NCBI GenBank assembly: GCA_964440095.1
Contig: CAYTPZ010000001.1
Location: 262,013 to 326,012 of the forward strand
Reading direction: 5' to 3'
Source of the DNA: JACNKJ01 sp964440095
Lineage (GTDB): Bacteria; Krumholzibacteriota; Krumholzibacteriia; JACNKJ01
Length of the DNA: 64,000 nucleotides
Shown: positions 1 through 10,661 of the stretch, piece after piece
How positions within the stretch are numbered: position 1 is the stretch's first letter
How the letters are laid out: each line of letters begins with the position of its first letter
Notes under the pieces: generated by a model
Database searches by the model: none
What the model saw: the letters and a program-made list of their open reading frames with translations, nothing else
Told to the model about the DNA's origin: nothing
Made by a program: the position numbers and the translations under genes

Positions 1-111
1 GGCGTCGATGTTTTGTATGGGTCTTCCCGCGAAATTGACTGTAATTTCTAGTTCAAGTGCCGGAACGGAGGCCGCCGCCAGCATCAGCAGGATGATCCCC
101 AAACCTTTCAT
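1..111 (-). CDS. N-terminus of a secreted protein, cut by the window edge
   Basis: Only the first 37 codons are present; the gene runs off the left edge. It starts with ATG at 111, seven bases after an AGGAG ribosome binding site that overlaps the end of the PAP2 gene. The N-terminus is a signal peptide: one lysine, then a hydrophobic stretch (about residues 4-17) ending at a VPA-like cleavage site. The visible mature part (ELEITVNFAGRPIQNIDA) looks like the start of a beta-strand-rich extracytoplasmic domain. No family can be assigned. It is probably cotranscribed with the PAP2 gene. Confidence 0.6.
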   Translation of the reverse strand, partial: MKGLGIILLMLAAASVPALELEITVNFAGRPIQNIDA

Positions 112-114
112 GGC

Positions 115-543
115 TCAACTCCTGAGAAAGATGAGTGTGGTGGCCAGACCCAGAATGAAACCCCAAAAAACTTCCGCCCAGGTGTGGCCGCGCAACTCGC
201 GCAGTTTTTCCGTAGCCAGCTGATGGGTGTCCAGAAGTTCGTCGAGGATATCATTGAGGAGGCGGGCTTGCTTGCCCACCTCCTGCCTGAGTCCCGTGGC
301 CTCGAAAACAAAGTAAGTGCCGAAGACGAGGGTGATGGCGAAGAGAGGCGAAGACAGGCCGGCGACCTTCCAAGCCCCCGTGGCCAAAGATGTGACCGCC
401 GCCGTATGACTACTGGGCATGCCGCCGGTTTCGAAGAAGCGGTAGAGTTTTAGGCGACGCTCTTTGATGCTCTCCACCACCACCTTGTATAGCTGCGCCA
501 AGATGACACTGGCCATGGCGGTCCAGAAAAGGGGATGGAGCAT
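115..543 (-). CDS. Divergent PAP2 family membrane protein (DUF212/YuiD-like)
   Basis: A 142-residue membrane protein. The GGMPSSHTAAVTSLATGAW stretch near residue 40 is the signature of the divergent PAP2 (acid phosphatase/vanadium-haloperoxidase related) family, which usually has about 140-160 residues; this one is full length. Hydrophobic segments lie near residues 5-20, 50-85 and at the C-terminus. Family members keep the PSSH motif of PAP2 phosphatases but the substrate is generally unknown. The ATG shares one base with the stop of the preceding nucleotide-binding protein gene, so the two are translationally coupled. Confidence 0.85.
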   Translation of the reverse strand: MLHPLFWTAMASVILAQLYKVVVESIKERRLKLYRFFETGGMPSSHTAAVTSLATGAWKVAGLSSPLFAITLVFGTYFVFEATGLRQEVGKQARLLNDILDELLDTHQLATEKLRELRGHTWAEVFWGFILGLATTLIFLRS

Positions 544-1046
544 CAGTCGTCTCCCAGAATTTTCTGCAGAAGCGCTTCGACTTCAGCGGCATTGCTCACG
601 GGGATGAGCACGGCGTCGCGCCTGTCATCCAGGGCCTGTCCCGCCAGCTTCTCGCTCCAACCGCCGAATCCCGTGGCGGAAAGAATGGGCTTTCCATAGC
701 TCCAGGCAAAGGCGATTTCGCTGAGTGTGCCCGCCCTACCGCCAATGGCCACCACCACGTCGCCGGCCAGCGCGTTCAGACTGTTGCGCGTCCAGCCCAT
801 GTTGGTGGGAATCAGGAAGTGGCAATGTTCGTTGCCGCCTTCGTCGTCCATGCCGGGCAGGATGCCCAGCACCATGCCGCCTTCATCGCGGCAACCGAGA
901 CTGGCGGCTCCCATGATTCCGTGGCGCCCACCGCTGATCATTCCCCAGCCGTTGCGCCCGATAACGCGTCCTACTTCTTCCGCGAAGGCGCAGGCCTCCG
1001 CACTGGCGTCGGCGTCGCCGATGACGCCTACCTGTTTTAATCGCAA
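543..1046 (-). CDS. TIGR00725-type Rossmann-fold nucleotide-binding protein (LOG/MoCo-carrier-like)
   Basis: This 167-residue protein has the TIGR00725/SLOG layout: VGVIGDA at the N-terminus, GGRHGIMGAASLG near residue 40, and VVAIGGRAGTLSEIAFAW near residue 95, where the GGxGT loop binds a nucleotide phosphate. Relatives include lysine-decarboxylase-like (LOG) and molybdenum-cofactor carrier proteins; the exact ligand here is unknown. The only in-frame start is TTG at 1046. It lies six bases after a GGAGG that is also the 3' arm of the nuo terminator hairpin, so the hairpin could hide the ribosome binding site. Translation may therefore depend on read-through or on a promoter inside nuoN. 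Confidence 0.8.
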   Translation of the reverse strand: MRLKQVGVIGDADASAEACAFAEEVGRVIGRNGWGMISGGRHGIMGAASLGCRDEGGMVLGILPGMDDEGGNEHCHFLIPTNMGWTRNSLNALAGDVVVAIGGRAGTLSEIAFAWSYGKPILSATGFGGWSEKLAGQALDDRRDAVLIPVSNAAEVEALLQKILGDD

Positions 1047-1071
1047 AAAGGGCCTCCCTTAGAGGAGGCCC
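1045..1071 (-). terminator. Intrinsic terminator of the nuo operon
   Basis: An 8-bp GC-rich stem (GGGCCTCC / GGAGGCCC, 1050-1057 with 1064-1071) with a 6-base loop is followed on the minus strand by five T residues. It lies 34 bases past the nuoN stop. Its 3' arm and T-run overlap the ribosome binding site and TTG start of the next gene. Confidence 0.8.
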
Positions 1072-1105
1072 GAGTTTAGATTCGCGGATTGCTCCGGTCA
1101 AGCAG

Positions 1106-2548
1106 CTAGAAGAGAACAGGCGGCGCGCTGGCCAGATCCATGAGCCCTGAAGGAAGAATACCCAGGAGGATCACCAGGATCAGCAGAATGCCCAGGAGGA
1201 TGCCTACACCGCGGGGAAGGCCCACCGGGGCCGGCTCATCCAGGGGCTCCCGCATGTAGATGAGGTAGATCACGCGCAGGTAGTAATAGGCCGAGACCAG
1301 GCTGAAGAGCACAGCCACAATGGTCAGGCCCACAAATCCACCGCGAACCAATTCGGCGAAGATGAGGAACTTGCCGATGAATCCCACGGCGGGAGGAATG
1401 CCCGCCAGAGAGAAGAGGAAGACCGCCAGGAAAAGCGCCAGCCAGGGATCGCGCTTACCCAGGCCCGCGTATTCATATATGGACTGCCTCGCCTCGCCCT
1501 TGCCTCCCGCGATGGAAACCACGGAGAAAGCACCCAGAGTCATCAAGGAGTAGGCGGCTAGATAGACCAGCATAGCCCTCAGGGAATGCTCGGTGCCGGC
1601 CACCAGGGCGAGCAGGATGTATCCTGCGTGGGCCACGCTGGAAAAGGCCAGCATGCGTTTGATGTTGGCCTGGGCGATGGCCATGAAGTTTCCCACAGCC
1701 ATGGTGAGCACGGCCAGCACGATGAGTACGGGAACCCAATCGGCGCGAGCTTCGCCGAAGCCCAAAATGAGAAATCGAGCCAAGGCTCCGAAGGCCGCGG
1801 CCTTAGTTCCCGTGGCCATGAATCCGGCCACAGGCGCAGGGCTGCCCTCGTAGACATCGGCGGCCCAGAAGTGGAAGGGGGCCAGGCTAATCTTGAAAAC
1901 AAGTCCCACCACCACCAGCCAGAACCCGGCCTGAGCCAGAGGTGGATGAAGAAGCTCACCCGTGCTCCAGGCTTCGCGCATTCCCGCCAGGTGCAGAGTG
2001 CCCGAGCTTCCCCAGAGCAGGGCGATGCCGAGCAGCAAGATGGCCGAAGCGAATGCGCCAAGCAGGAAATACTTGAGAGCGGCCTCCACAGACTTCGATT
2101 CGTCGCGATGGAATCCCGCCAACACGTAGAGGGCCATGGAGAGTATTTCCAAGCCCAGGAAAAGCGTGATCAGCTCTGAAGCGCTGACCAGAAGCATCAT
2201 TCCCGTGACCGAGAAGAGTGTGAGGCTGATGTATTCGGCCTGCTCGAGCTTTTCTCTTTTCAGATAGGAGCTGGATGAAACAACCGTGGCCACACCCACG
2301 AGAATCATGAGGGCGCGTAAAAAGACAGCCATGCCATCGGCCGTGAGGCGGCCGCCGAAGGCGGTGGTGCCCAGATCCTGCCAGGAGTTCCAGGTGAAGA
2401 TGAAGGCCAGGATCAGACCCGCCAGTGCCACACCCTCCAGCAACAGGGCCGGTGCTCGGCGACGCATTACCATGTCGACAATAAGAACCAGGGCCACCGC
2501 CACCAGCAGCGACAACTCCGGGGCGATCATAGAAAAGTTCAGATCCAT
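1106..2548 (-). CDS. nuoN: NADH-quinone oxidoreductase subunit N
   Basis: NuoN is one of the three antiporter-like proton-pumping subunits in the membrane arm of complex I. The 480-residue length is normal. It is hydrophobic throughout (about 14 membrane helices) and has the family hallmarks FHFWAADVYEGSPAPV near residue 225 and the ANIKRMLAFSSVAHAGY stretch near residue 295, which carries the lysine of the proton channel. It is the last nuo gene, 12 bases after nuoM, with GGGAGG seven bases before its ATG. The operon terminator follows it directly. Confidence 0.97.
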   Translation of the reverse strand: MDLNFSMIAPELSLLVAVALVLIVDMVMRRRAPALLLEGVALAGLILAFIFTWNSWQDLGTTAFGGRLTADGMAVFLRALMILVGVATVVSSSSYLKREKLEQAEYISLTLFSVTGMMLLVSASELITLFLGLEILSMALYVLAGFHRDESKSVEAALKYFLLGAFASAILLLGIALLWGSSGTLHLAGMREAWSTGELLHPPLAQAGFWLVVVGLVFKISLAPFHFWAADVYEGSPAPVAGFMATGTKAAAFGALARFLILGFGEARADWVPVLIVLAVLTMAVGNFMAIAQANIKRMLAFSSVAHAGYILLALVAGTEHSLRAMLVYLAAYSLMTLGAFSVVSIAGGKGEARQSIYEYAGLGKRDPWLALFLAVFLFSLAGIPPAVGFIGKFLIFAELVRGGFVGLTIVAVLFSLVSAYYYLRVIYLIYMREPLDEPAPVGLPRGVGILLGILLILVILLGILPSGLMDLASAPPVLF

Positions 2549-2560
2549 GGTTTCGCCTCC

Positions 2561-4105
2561 CTAGTGGCCCTGTGCCGGCCGGTCATGGGTGGTCAGAGGT
2601 CGCGAGGGCGGTTCAAGTTCATCGCCCTTCACATGCTCAATGAGATGACGCACCGATGCGTCCATTTTTCGCAGGAAGGGCTTGGGATACAGACCGATCC
2701 AAAGCATGAGGACGACCATGGGAATGAGCAGGCCCCACTCCCGTGGTCCGATATCGCGCAGGGCTTGATTCTCAGGCTTGTCGGTCTTGCCGAAGATTAC
2801 GCGCTGAATCATCCAAAACATGTAGACCGCACCCAGCACCACGCCCGTTGCACCCAGGATGGCCGGTAGCGGCGCAACCTGGAAGGTGCCGATGAGGATG
2901 AGGAACTCCCCCACAAATCCGTTGAGTCCCGGCAGGCCGATGGACGAAAGGGTGGCGATCATAAGGAAGACCGTATAGATGGGCATTACTCGGGCGATGC
3001 CGCCGAAGTCCTCGATGAGACGCGTATGCCGACGCTCGTAGATCATTCCCACCATGAGGAAGAGTGCGCCTGTGCTGAGGCCATGGTTGACCATCTGAAG
3101 GATGCCGCCTTCGATGCCCTGCATATTCAAGGCGAAGGTACCCAGCATGACGAAACCCAGATGACTCACCGACGAGTAAGCCACCAACTTCTTCACATCT
3201 TCCTGAACAAGCGCCACCAGAGCCCCGTAGATGATGCCGATGACCGCCAGGGTCATGATGAGATCGGTAAACTGCAGCACCGCATCCGGGAAAAAGGGCA
3301 GGCAGTATCGCAGGAATCCGTAGGTGCCCATTTTGAGTAGCACGCCGGCCAGAATCACCGAACCCGCCGTGGGCGCTTCCACGTGGGCGTCAGGAAGCCA
3401 GGTGTGCAGCGGGAACATGGGAACCTTGATGGCGAAGGCCAGGGCGAAGGCCAGGAAGGCCCACATTTCAGCGCGTCCACCTAATTGGGTGCCCAGCAGG
3501 GCTTCCCAATCGAAGGTCCAGATACCGGTGGCACCGTGATGCTGGGCCACCAGATAAAGGATGGCCGCCAGCATGAGAACGCTGCCCGCCATGGTGAAGA
3601 GGAAAAACTTCACCGCGGCATAGATCCGGCGCCGGCCGCCCCAGATACCGATGATGAAGTACATGGGTATCAACATGGCTTCCCAGAAGAGATAGAAAAG
3701 GAAGAGATCGGAAGCCACGAAAACGCCAAGCATGCCGGTCTGCAGCATGAGCAGGAAGAAGTGATAGCCCTTCACGCGATCGGTCACCGAGGTCCAGCCA
3801 CCCAATACGGCCAGAGGCATGATGAATGTGGTGAGCAGGACCATGAGCAGGCTGATGCCGTCCACGCCCACCGAATAGCCGATGCCCGCCGCCGGAATCC
3901 AGGGCAGCTTCTGCACAAACTGGAAGGCGTGTGTGCCTTCCTGGAAGTGGAACCAGAGGTGCAGAGACAGGACGAAGGTGATGAGGGTCACCATCAGGGT
4001 CCAGCCGCGAATGAGCGTCTTCTTTTCCTCGGAGAAGACCAGCAGCGGGAGAGCTCCCAGCATAGGCAGGAAGGTGATCCAAGTGAGAATCCAGTTGTCG
4101 ATCAT
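2561..4105 (-). CDS. nuoM: NADH-quinone oxidoreductase subunit M
   Basis: NuoM is a proton-pumping membrane subunit of complex I. At 514 residues it is full length and nearly all transmembrane. Diagnostic segments are LFYLFWEAMLIPMYFIIGIWGG (about residues 130-150), FPLHTWLPDAHVEAPTAGS (about 230-250) and EDVKKLVAYSSVSHLGFV (about 305-322). The C-terminal 35 residues are charged and cytoplasmic. The ATG follows a strong purine-rich ribosome binding site 12 bases after nuoL. Confidence 0.97.
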   Translation of the reverse strand: MIDNWILTWITFLPMLGALPLLVFSEEKKTLIRGWTLMVTLITFVLSLHLWFHFQEGTHAFQFVQKLPWIPAAGIGYSVGVDGISLLMVLLTTFIMPLAVLGGWTSVTDRVKGYHFFLLMLQTGMLGVFVASDLFLFYLFWEAMLIPMYFIIGIWGGRRRIYAAVKFFLFTMAGSVLMLAAILYLVAQHHGATGIWTFDWEALLGTQLGGRAEMWAFLAFALAFAIKVPMFPLHTWLPDAHVEAPTAGSVILAGVLLKMGTYGFLRYCLPFFPDAVLQFTDLIMTLAVIGIIYGALVALVQEDVKKLVAYSSVSHLGFVMLGTFALNMQGIEGGILQMVNHGLSTGALFLMVGMIYERRHTRLIEDFGGIARVMPIYTVFLMIATLSSIGLPGLNGFVGEFLILIGTFQVAPLPAILGATGVVLGAVYMFWMIQRVIFGKTDKPENQALRDIGPREWGLLIPMVVLMLWIGLYPKPFLRKMDASVRHLIEHVKGDELEPPSRPLTTHDRPAQGH

Positions 4106-4117
4106 CGCCCTCCCCTC

Positions 4118-6046
<1,929 letters not shown>

Positions 6047-6053
6047 TCCTAGC

Positions 6054-6356
6054 CTAACTCCTCAGGAGTGATGCCTTGTCCAGGTCGATGTTCCGCATTT
6101 TACGGAACACCGCGATGATGATGGCGAGCCCCACCGCAGCCTCGGCCGCTGCAACGGCCATGACGAAGAAGGCCATGACCTGGCCGTCCAAATCCACGCG
6201 TATGCGCGAGAAGGTGACCAGCAGCAGATTCACGGCGTTGAGCATGAGCTCCACACTCATAAACACCACGATGGCATTCCGGCGAATGAGGAAACCCAAG
6301 GTGCCGATGCCGAAAAGCAGAAGAGCCACGATGATGGCGGCGTTGAGGTTTATCAT
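6054..6356 (-). CDS. nuoK: NADH-quinone oxidoreductase subunit K
   Basis: NuoK is a small three-helix membrane subunit of complex I. The true start is the ATG at 6356 (MINLNAAIIVALLLFGIG), giving the standard 100 residues. Both conserved membrane glutamates are visible, in MSVELMLNAVNLLLV (about residue 36) and AAAEAAVGLAIIIA (about residue 71). It overlaps the end of nuoJ by four bases, so translation is coupled. Confidence 0.96.
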   Translation of the reverse strand: MINLNAAIIVALLLFGIGTLGFLIRRNAIVVFMSVELMLNAVNLLLVTFSRIRVDLDGQVMAFFVMAVAAAEAAVGLAIIIAVFRKMRNIDLDKASLLRS

Positions 6357-6847
6357 TGGATTTCCCTCCGGGCCATGATCACGGCGGCCACGATGGCCAT
6401 GAGCAGGAGTACGGCAGTCAATTCGAAGGGAAGCAGGAACTTCCCGAAAATCAGATCGCCTATGGCCCCTACCTCGCCCTTGAGTTCGCCGCCGGGAGAT
6501 GCAGGCAAACGGCGGGATAAATCCAGGAAGAGCAGCGAGCCTGTAAGGACGATGGCCAGAGCTGAGGCGGCCCACTTGATCTTGCGATTCATGAAGGGCG
6601 GCAGTTCATCGGGGCTGAGATTCAGCATCATGATCACGAACAGGAAAAGCACCATGATGGCCCCGGCATAAACCGCTACCTGCACCACGGCCAGGAAGAA
6701 GGCATCCATGAGCACGTAGATGCCGGCCAAGCTAAAGAAGGTTAGCACCAGGAAAAGAGCCGAACTGACAGGGTTTTTTCGTGTGACCACCATGACCGCG
6801 GAGGCCAGGGCCAGGGCCGAGAAAACGTAGAAGAGGAAGCTGATCAC
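6353..6847 (-). CDS. nuoJ: NADH-quinone oxidoreductase subunit J
   Basis: NuoJ is a five-helix membrane subunit of complex I. I place the start at GTG 6847, which overlaps the nuoH stop as GTGA and sits six bases after GGAGG; the protein then has 164 residues and begins ISFLFYVFSALALA after the initiator. The family-specific VAVYAGAIMVLFLFVIMML segment (about residues 55-73) is the third helix that carries the pi-bulge in known structures. The overlaps on both sides fit a coupled H-J-K order; nuoI, normally between H and J, is missing. Confidence 0.95.
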   Translation of the reverse strand: MISFLFYVFSALALASAVMVVTRKNPVSSALFLVLTFFSLAGIYVLMDAFFLAVVQVAVYAGAIMVLFLFVIMMLNLSPDELPPFMNRKIKWAASALAIVLTGSLLFLDLSRRLPASPGGELKGEVGAIGDLIFGKFLLPFELTAVLLLMAIVAAVIMARREIQ

Positions 6848-7890
6848 GAGGTGCCTCCCAATCCGAAGCCCAGAATGATGATGCCGTAGAGAAGAATGTT
6901 CACGAGGGAAAGCGGCAAGAGCACCTTCCACCCCAGGCCCATGAGCTGGTCATAGCGGAATCGCGGCAAGGACCAGCGCACCCAGATGAAGATGAAGAGC
7001 CAGACAGCCGTCTTGGCCATGAATGTGATCACGTGCAGCATGCCCAGCAGGAATCCGTGATTCTCGAAGAAGGCCAGGTTTTCGATGAAGGGCAGATGAT
7101 AGCCGCCGAAGAAGAGCGTCACGATGAGCGCGCTGGCGGTGATCATGTTGGCATATTCGCCTAGAAAGAAAGAGGCGAATTTCATGCTGCTGTATTCGGT
7201 GTGAAAGCCCCCCACCAGTTCCGGCTCCGCCTCGGGTAGATCGAAGGGCAGGCGGTTGGTTTCAGCGAAGGACGAGATGACGAAAAGCAGGAAACTCAAG
7301 GGTTGTGTGATCACGAACCAAAGGTGATTGCCCTGCCAGTCCACAATGCCCGTGAGCATGAGGGTTCCGGACATCATGATGATGGGAATCACCGAAAGAC
7401 CCATGGAGATTTCGTAGCTGATCATCTGCGCGCTGGAGCGCAATCCGCCGAGCAGGGAATACTTGTTGTTGCTCGACCAGCCTCCCACGGCCAAGCCGTA
7501 AACTCCCAGGCTCGCGATGGCGAAGATGAAGAGTATGCCGATGGACAGGTCGGCCACGATCATCTTCACTTCCATGCCGAAGATGGGCAGGGTGCTGCCG
7601 AAGGGCACCACGGCGAAGGTCATGAGCGCCGGCGCCATGGTGAGCATGGGTGCTAGCGCGTGCAGGGCCTTGTTGGCCGTCTGGGGAACGTAGTCTTCCT
7701 TGAAGACGAACTTGAGACCGTCGGCGATGGGCTGGAGCAAACCCCAGATACCCACGCGATTAGGACCCTTGCGCCACTGGATGATGGCCGAGACTTTTCG
7801 TTCCGCCAGCGTCATGTAGGCCACGGTGCCCAAGGTCAGGGCGAAGACCACCAGTATCTTCCCAAGTGTGATCCAGATGGCGGGGTTCAT
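6844..7890 (-). CDS. nuoH: NADH-quinone oxidoreductase subunit H
   Basis: NuoH forms the membrane part of the quinone chamber of complex I. It has 348 residues and eight or so helices. Recognisable elements are AERKVSAIIQWRKGPNRVG (about residues 29-47) and ETNRLPFDLPEAEPELVGGF (about residues 212-231), the acidic loop that faces the quinone site. The ATG overlaps the nuoF stop by four bases. NuoB, NuoD and NuoI, the partners that complete the quinone site, are not encoded in this operon. Confidence 0.97.
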   Translation of the reverse strand: MNPAIWITLGKILVVFALTLGTVAYMTLAERKVSAIIQWRKGPNRVGIWGLLQPIADGLKFVFKEDYVPQTANKALHALAPMLTMAPALMTFAVVPFGSTLPIFGMEVKMIVADLSIGILFIFAIASLGVYGLAVGGWSSNNKYSLLGGLRSSAQMISYEISMGLSVIPIIMMSGTLMLTGIVDWQGNHLWFVITQPLSFLLFVISSFAETNRLPFDLPEAEPELVGGFHTEYSSMKFASFFLGEYANMITASALIVTLFFGGYHLPFIENLAFFENHGFLLGMLHVITFMAKTAVWLFIFIWVRWSLPRFRYDQLMGLGWKVLLPLSLVNILLYGIIILGFGLGGTS

Positions 7891-9173
7891 CGTGAGCCTC
7901 CCGCGCCGGCAGCGATGCGAGCTTCAAACTCGCCGCGGAATTTCTGCAGGAAGGCTTCCAAGGGCATGCGCGCGGCATCGCCCAAGGGACAGACGGTTTT
8001 GAAAGCGATGTTGTCGCAGATGTCCTGCATGTCTTCGATCTCGCCTGCTCGCCCCTGTCCCTTTTCAAAACGGTGCAGGATTTTCTCCAGCCAGCCGGTG
8101 CCTTCACGGCAAGGGGTGCACTGTCCGCAACTTTCATGGTGGTAGAAGCGCATGAGGTTGGCGGCGGCGGCCACGATGTCCACGGTTTCATCCAGCACGA
8201 TCACCGCAGCGCTGCCCAGCATGGAGCCCACCGAAGCCAGGGAATCGAAATCCATGTTCACGGACATGGCCTCTTCTGCAGTGAGCACCGGCGTGGAGCT
8301 TCCACCCGGAATGACCGCCTTGAGCTTTCGGCCCTTCCAAACCCCACCGCAAAGATCGTCGATCACCTCGCGCAGAGGCATGCCCATGGGACCTTCATAG
8401 GTGCCGGGGCGTTCCACATGTCCGCTCACGCAGAAGAGCTTGGGGCCGGTGTTCTTTTCGGGCCCGATGGAGGCGAACCAATCGGCGCCGCGCTCGATAA
8501 TGGATGGCACACAGGCCAGAGTTTCCACGTTGTTGATCACCGTGGGACGCCCGTAAAGACCCACCACCGCCGGGAAGGGCGGCTTGATGCGCGGGTAGCC
8601 GCGCTTGCCTTCGAGGCTTTCCAGAAGCGCGGTTTCTTCACCACAAATGTAAGCTCCCGCTCCGCGATGCACGATGATGTCCAGATCGAATCCGCTGCCC
8701 AGGATATTCGTCCCCACATAACCCGCAGCGCGCGCTTCTTCCACGGCTTTCTCGAGGATGATGGCCTCTTCGGGATACTCGCCGCGGATGTAGATGAAAC
8801 AATGATTCGCCTGCAAGGCGTAGCTGCTGAGAATGCAGCCTTCAAGAAGCAGATGCGGGTTGTCGCGCAGGATGACCCGATCTTTGAAGGTTCCGGGTTC
8901 GCTCTCGTCAGCATTGCAGACCAGATAGCGCGGACCGGGGTTGGCTTCCTGAGACGGCAGGAAACCCCATTTCACGCCGGCGGGGAATCCCGCGCCGCCG
9001 CGTCCACGTAGTTGGGAAGCCTTCACCTCTTCGGTGACCTCGGCCGGACTGAACTCCTTCAGGCCCTTTTTGAGCGCTTTATATCCACCCTCACCTTCGA
9101 ATACGGCAAGGGTGCGGGAGTTTTCCATCCCGACGATGCGAGTGAGAAGGGGTTCGAAGGCGGCCACGCTCAA
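7887..9173 (-). CDS. nuoF: NADH-quinone oxidoreductase subunit F
   Basis: NuoF binds NADH, FMN and the N3 [4Fe-4S] cluster in the peripheral arm. The 428-residue protein has the glycine-rich NADH loop GRGGAGFPAGVKW (about residues 56-68), the FMN segment CNADESEPGTFKDR (about 85-98), GAGAYICGEETALLESLEG, and the cluster ligands in ESCGQCTPCREG (near residue 345) plus a distal cysteine in FKTVCPLGDA. All ligands are intact. It overlaps both neighbours, nuoE and nuoH, by four bases. Confidence 0.97.
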   Translation of the reverse strand: MSVAAFEPLLTRIVGMENSRTLAVFEGEGGYKALKKGLKEFSPAEVTEEVKASQLRGRGGAGFPAGVKWGFLPSQEANPGPRYLVCNADESEPGTFKDRVILRDNPHLLLEGCILSSYALQANHCFIYIRGEYPEEAIILEKAVEEARAAGYVGTNILGSGFDLDIIVHRGAGAYICGEETALLESLEGKRGYPRIKPPFPAVVGLYGRPTVINNVETLACVPSIIERGADWFASIGPEKNTGPKLFCVSGHVERPGTYEGPMGMPLREVIDDLCGGVWKGRKLKAVIPGGSSTPVLTAEEAMSVNMDFDSLASVGSMLGSAAVIVLDETVDIVAAAANLMRFYHHESCGQCTPCREGTGWLEKILHRFEKGQGRAGEIEDMQDICDNIAFKTVCPLGDAARMPLEAFLQKFRGEFEARIAAGAGGSR

Positions 9174-9637
9174 TCCTCCACCTTGTCGAGGATGGCGGCC
9201 ACGCGCTCGGGCGTGAGATTCTCATGCAGCGAATCGCCGATCATCATGGCCGGCGCCGTACCGCAGGCGCCGATGCACTCCACCTCGATGAGGCTGTATT
9301 TTTCATCGGAGCTGGTCTCGCCCGGTCCGATCCCGATTTTATCGTGGATCATTTTGCGAATGCTCTGGGCGCCGCGAATGTCGCAACTGAGGGTGCGGCA
9401 AAGCTGGATCACATTTCGCCCCACGGGCTTGGTGAAGTACATGCTGTAAAAAGTGACCACACCTTCCACATGGGCGGGGCTCAAGTCGAGTCGTTCAGCG
9501 GCCCACTTCATGCCTTCAGGCGAAACCCAACCCTTTTCCCGCTGGAGCAAATGCAGCAGGGGCAAGAGCGCGCTCTTGGCCTCGGGATAGCGGGTGACGA
9601 TGGCGTCGACCTCTTGGGTGATCTCCTCGGAAAACAT
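9170..9637 (-). CDS. nuoE: NADH-quinone oxidoreductase subunit E
   Basis: NuoE is the 24-kDa-type thioredoxin-fold subunit that carries the N1a [2Fe-2S] cluster. The ATG at 9637, with GAGGAG five bases upstream, gives 155 residues. The ligands are the CX4C pair in QLCRTLSCDIRGAQ and the CX3C pair in ECIGACGTAP. The helical N-terminal half (KSALLPLLHLLQREKGWVS) is typical. It follows nuoC by seven bases and overlaps nuoF by four. Confidence 0.95.
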   Translation of the reverse strand: MFSEEITQEVDAIVTRYPEAKSALLPLLHLLQREKGWVSPEGMKWAAERLDLSPAHVEGVVTFYSMYFTKPVGRNVIQLCRTLSCDIRGAQSIRKMIHDKIGIGPGETSSDEKYSLIEVECIGACGTAPAMMIGDSLHENLTPERVAAILDKVED

Positions 9638-9644
9638 CGACTCC

Positions 9645-10124
9645 TCAGCGATTGTCGTCGTGCTTGCCCCGTGTGGGGATCTGCTTTTGCAAGGGATGTC
9701 CATGCTCATAATCTTCGGTGAGCAGGATGCGGCGTAGGTCGGGGTGCCCGGTGAAGCGGATACCCATGAGATCCCATATCTCGCGTTCATTCCAATCGGC
9801 CGACTCCCAAAGCGCCGTGGCGCTGGGAACTTCGGGACCGTCCTCCCCTTCGATGGCCGGCACCTGCACACGCAGGCGACGGCCGCTGCTCGGAGACAGA
9901 AGGTGATAGCTCACTTTGAAACGCGGCTGCCAATCCAGCTTCAAACCGTCTACGCCACTCTGGTCGGTGAGCATGCGGAAGGCCGGTTCACTTTCGTCGC
10001 GGAGCCAGGTCAGCAGTTCCAGCAGAGTTTCCGCACCGGTTTCCAAGGTGATCTCGCCGTGTTCCTCTCGGACCTTAACCCGCCCCTTCCAGGCGTCGGG
10101 AAGTGCAAAGCTCTTAGGCGTCAT
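9645..10124 (-). CDS. nuoC: NADH-quinone oxidoreductase subunit C
   Basis: NuoC is the 30-kDa subunit of the complex I peripheral arm. The C-terminal half has the family signature WNEREIWDLMGIRFTGHPD followed by RRILLTEDYEHGHPLQK. Two ATGs are possible, 10130 and 10124; the second is better spaced (seven bases) from GGGGGAG, giving 159 residues. It is not fused to NuoD and no nuoD follows it, which is unusual. It overlaps the nuoA 3' end by 11 bases, so there is no room for a lost nuoB. Confidence 0.93.
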   Translation of the reverse strand: MTPKSFALPDAWKGRVKVREEHGEITLETGAETLLELLTWLRDESEPAFRMLTDQSGVDGLKLDWQPRFKVSYHLLSPSSGRRLRVQVPAIEGEDGPEVPSATALWESADWNEREIWDLMGIRFTGHPDLRRILLTEDYEHGHPLQKQIPTRGKHDDNR

Positions 10125-10530
10125 GTTCATTCTCCCCCGCTCCCTTGTCCCATTGGAGAGCCTTGGCGCCGAGGATGTAGAAGTATCCCAGCAGAAGGAT
10201 GACCATGAAGATGCCCATCTCGACCAGGCCGAAGAGACCCAGTTCCTTGGACTTCACGGCCCACGGGTAGAGGAAGACCACTTCGATGTCGAAGAGGATA
10301 AAGAGGATGGCCACTAGGTAGAATTTTACCGAGAAGCGGTCTCGGGCGTCGCCGCGAGGTTCCACGCCGCATTCGTAAGGTTCGAACTTGCCCTTGTCAT
10401 TGCTGCGTCGTCCCACATAGCGGCTGATGGCCACCAACAAGCCGGCGAATCCCGTGGCCAACACGAGCAGGATCAGGATCGGAACATAGGATCCTGAGGC
10501 AAAGCTGTCTTCCAGGGCAAAAAATGGCAT
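10114..10530 (-). CDS. nuoA: NADH-quinone oxidoreductase subunit A
   Basis: NuoA is a three-helix membrane subunit of complex I near the quinone site. From the ATG at 10530 it has 138 residues. The conserved loop KFEPYECGVEPRGDARDRFS (about residues 48-67) and the membrane segment FYLVAILFILFDIEVVFLYPWA are unmistakable. It is the first gene of the operon, about 40 bases from a predicted start of transcription. No strong ribosome binding site precedes the ATG. nuoB, its usual neighbour, is absent. Confidence 0.95.
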   Translation of the reverse strand: MPFFALEDSFASGSYVPILILLVLATGFAGLLVAISRYVGRRSNDKGKFEPYECGVEPRGDARDRFSVKFYLVAILFILFDIEVVFLYPWAVKSKELGLFGLVEMGIFMVILLLGYFYILGAKALQWDKGAGENEHDA

Positions 10531-10576
10531 CGGAACCGGCGTGGCCTTTCGATCTCGGGAGGGGTTGCAAGGGCAC

Positions 10577-10605
10577 ATACTGGACAGAGCAGGCCCCCCT
10601 GTCAA
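10577..10605 (-). promoter_or_regulatory. Predicted sigma-70-type promoter of the nuo operon
   Basis: A perfect TTGACA -35 box (10600-10605) is separated by 17 bases from CAGTAT (10577-10582), which keeps the most conserved A and T of the -10 box. It would start transcription near 10570, about 40 bases before nuoA. Confidence 0.6.
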
Positions 10606-10661
10606 CGGCTACATGCCGACATAGCGCCAGAAGCTCGATAACAATGCTAACTTGTTTGGAC

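Noticed and set aside
8073..9011. A 312-codon plus-strand open frame opposite nuoF
   Set aside because: nuoF is unmistakable on the other strand, with all flavin and cluster motifs.
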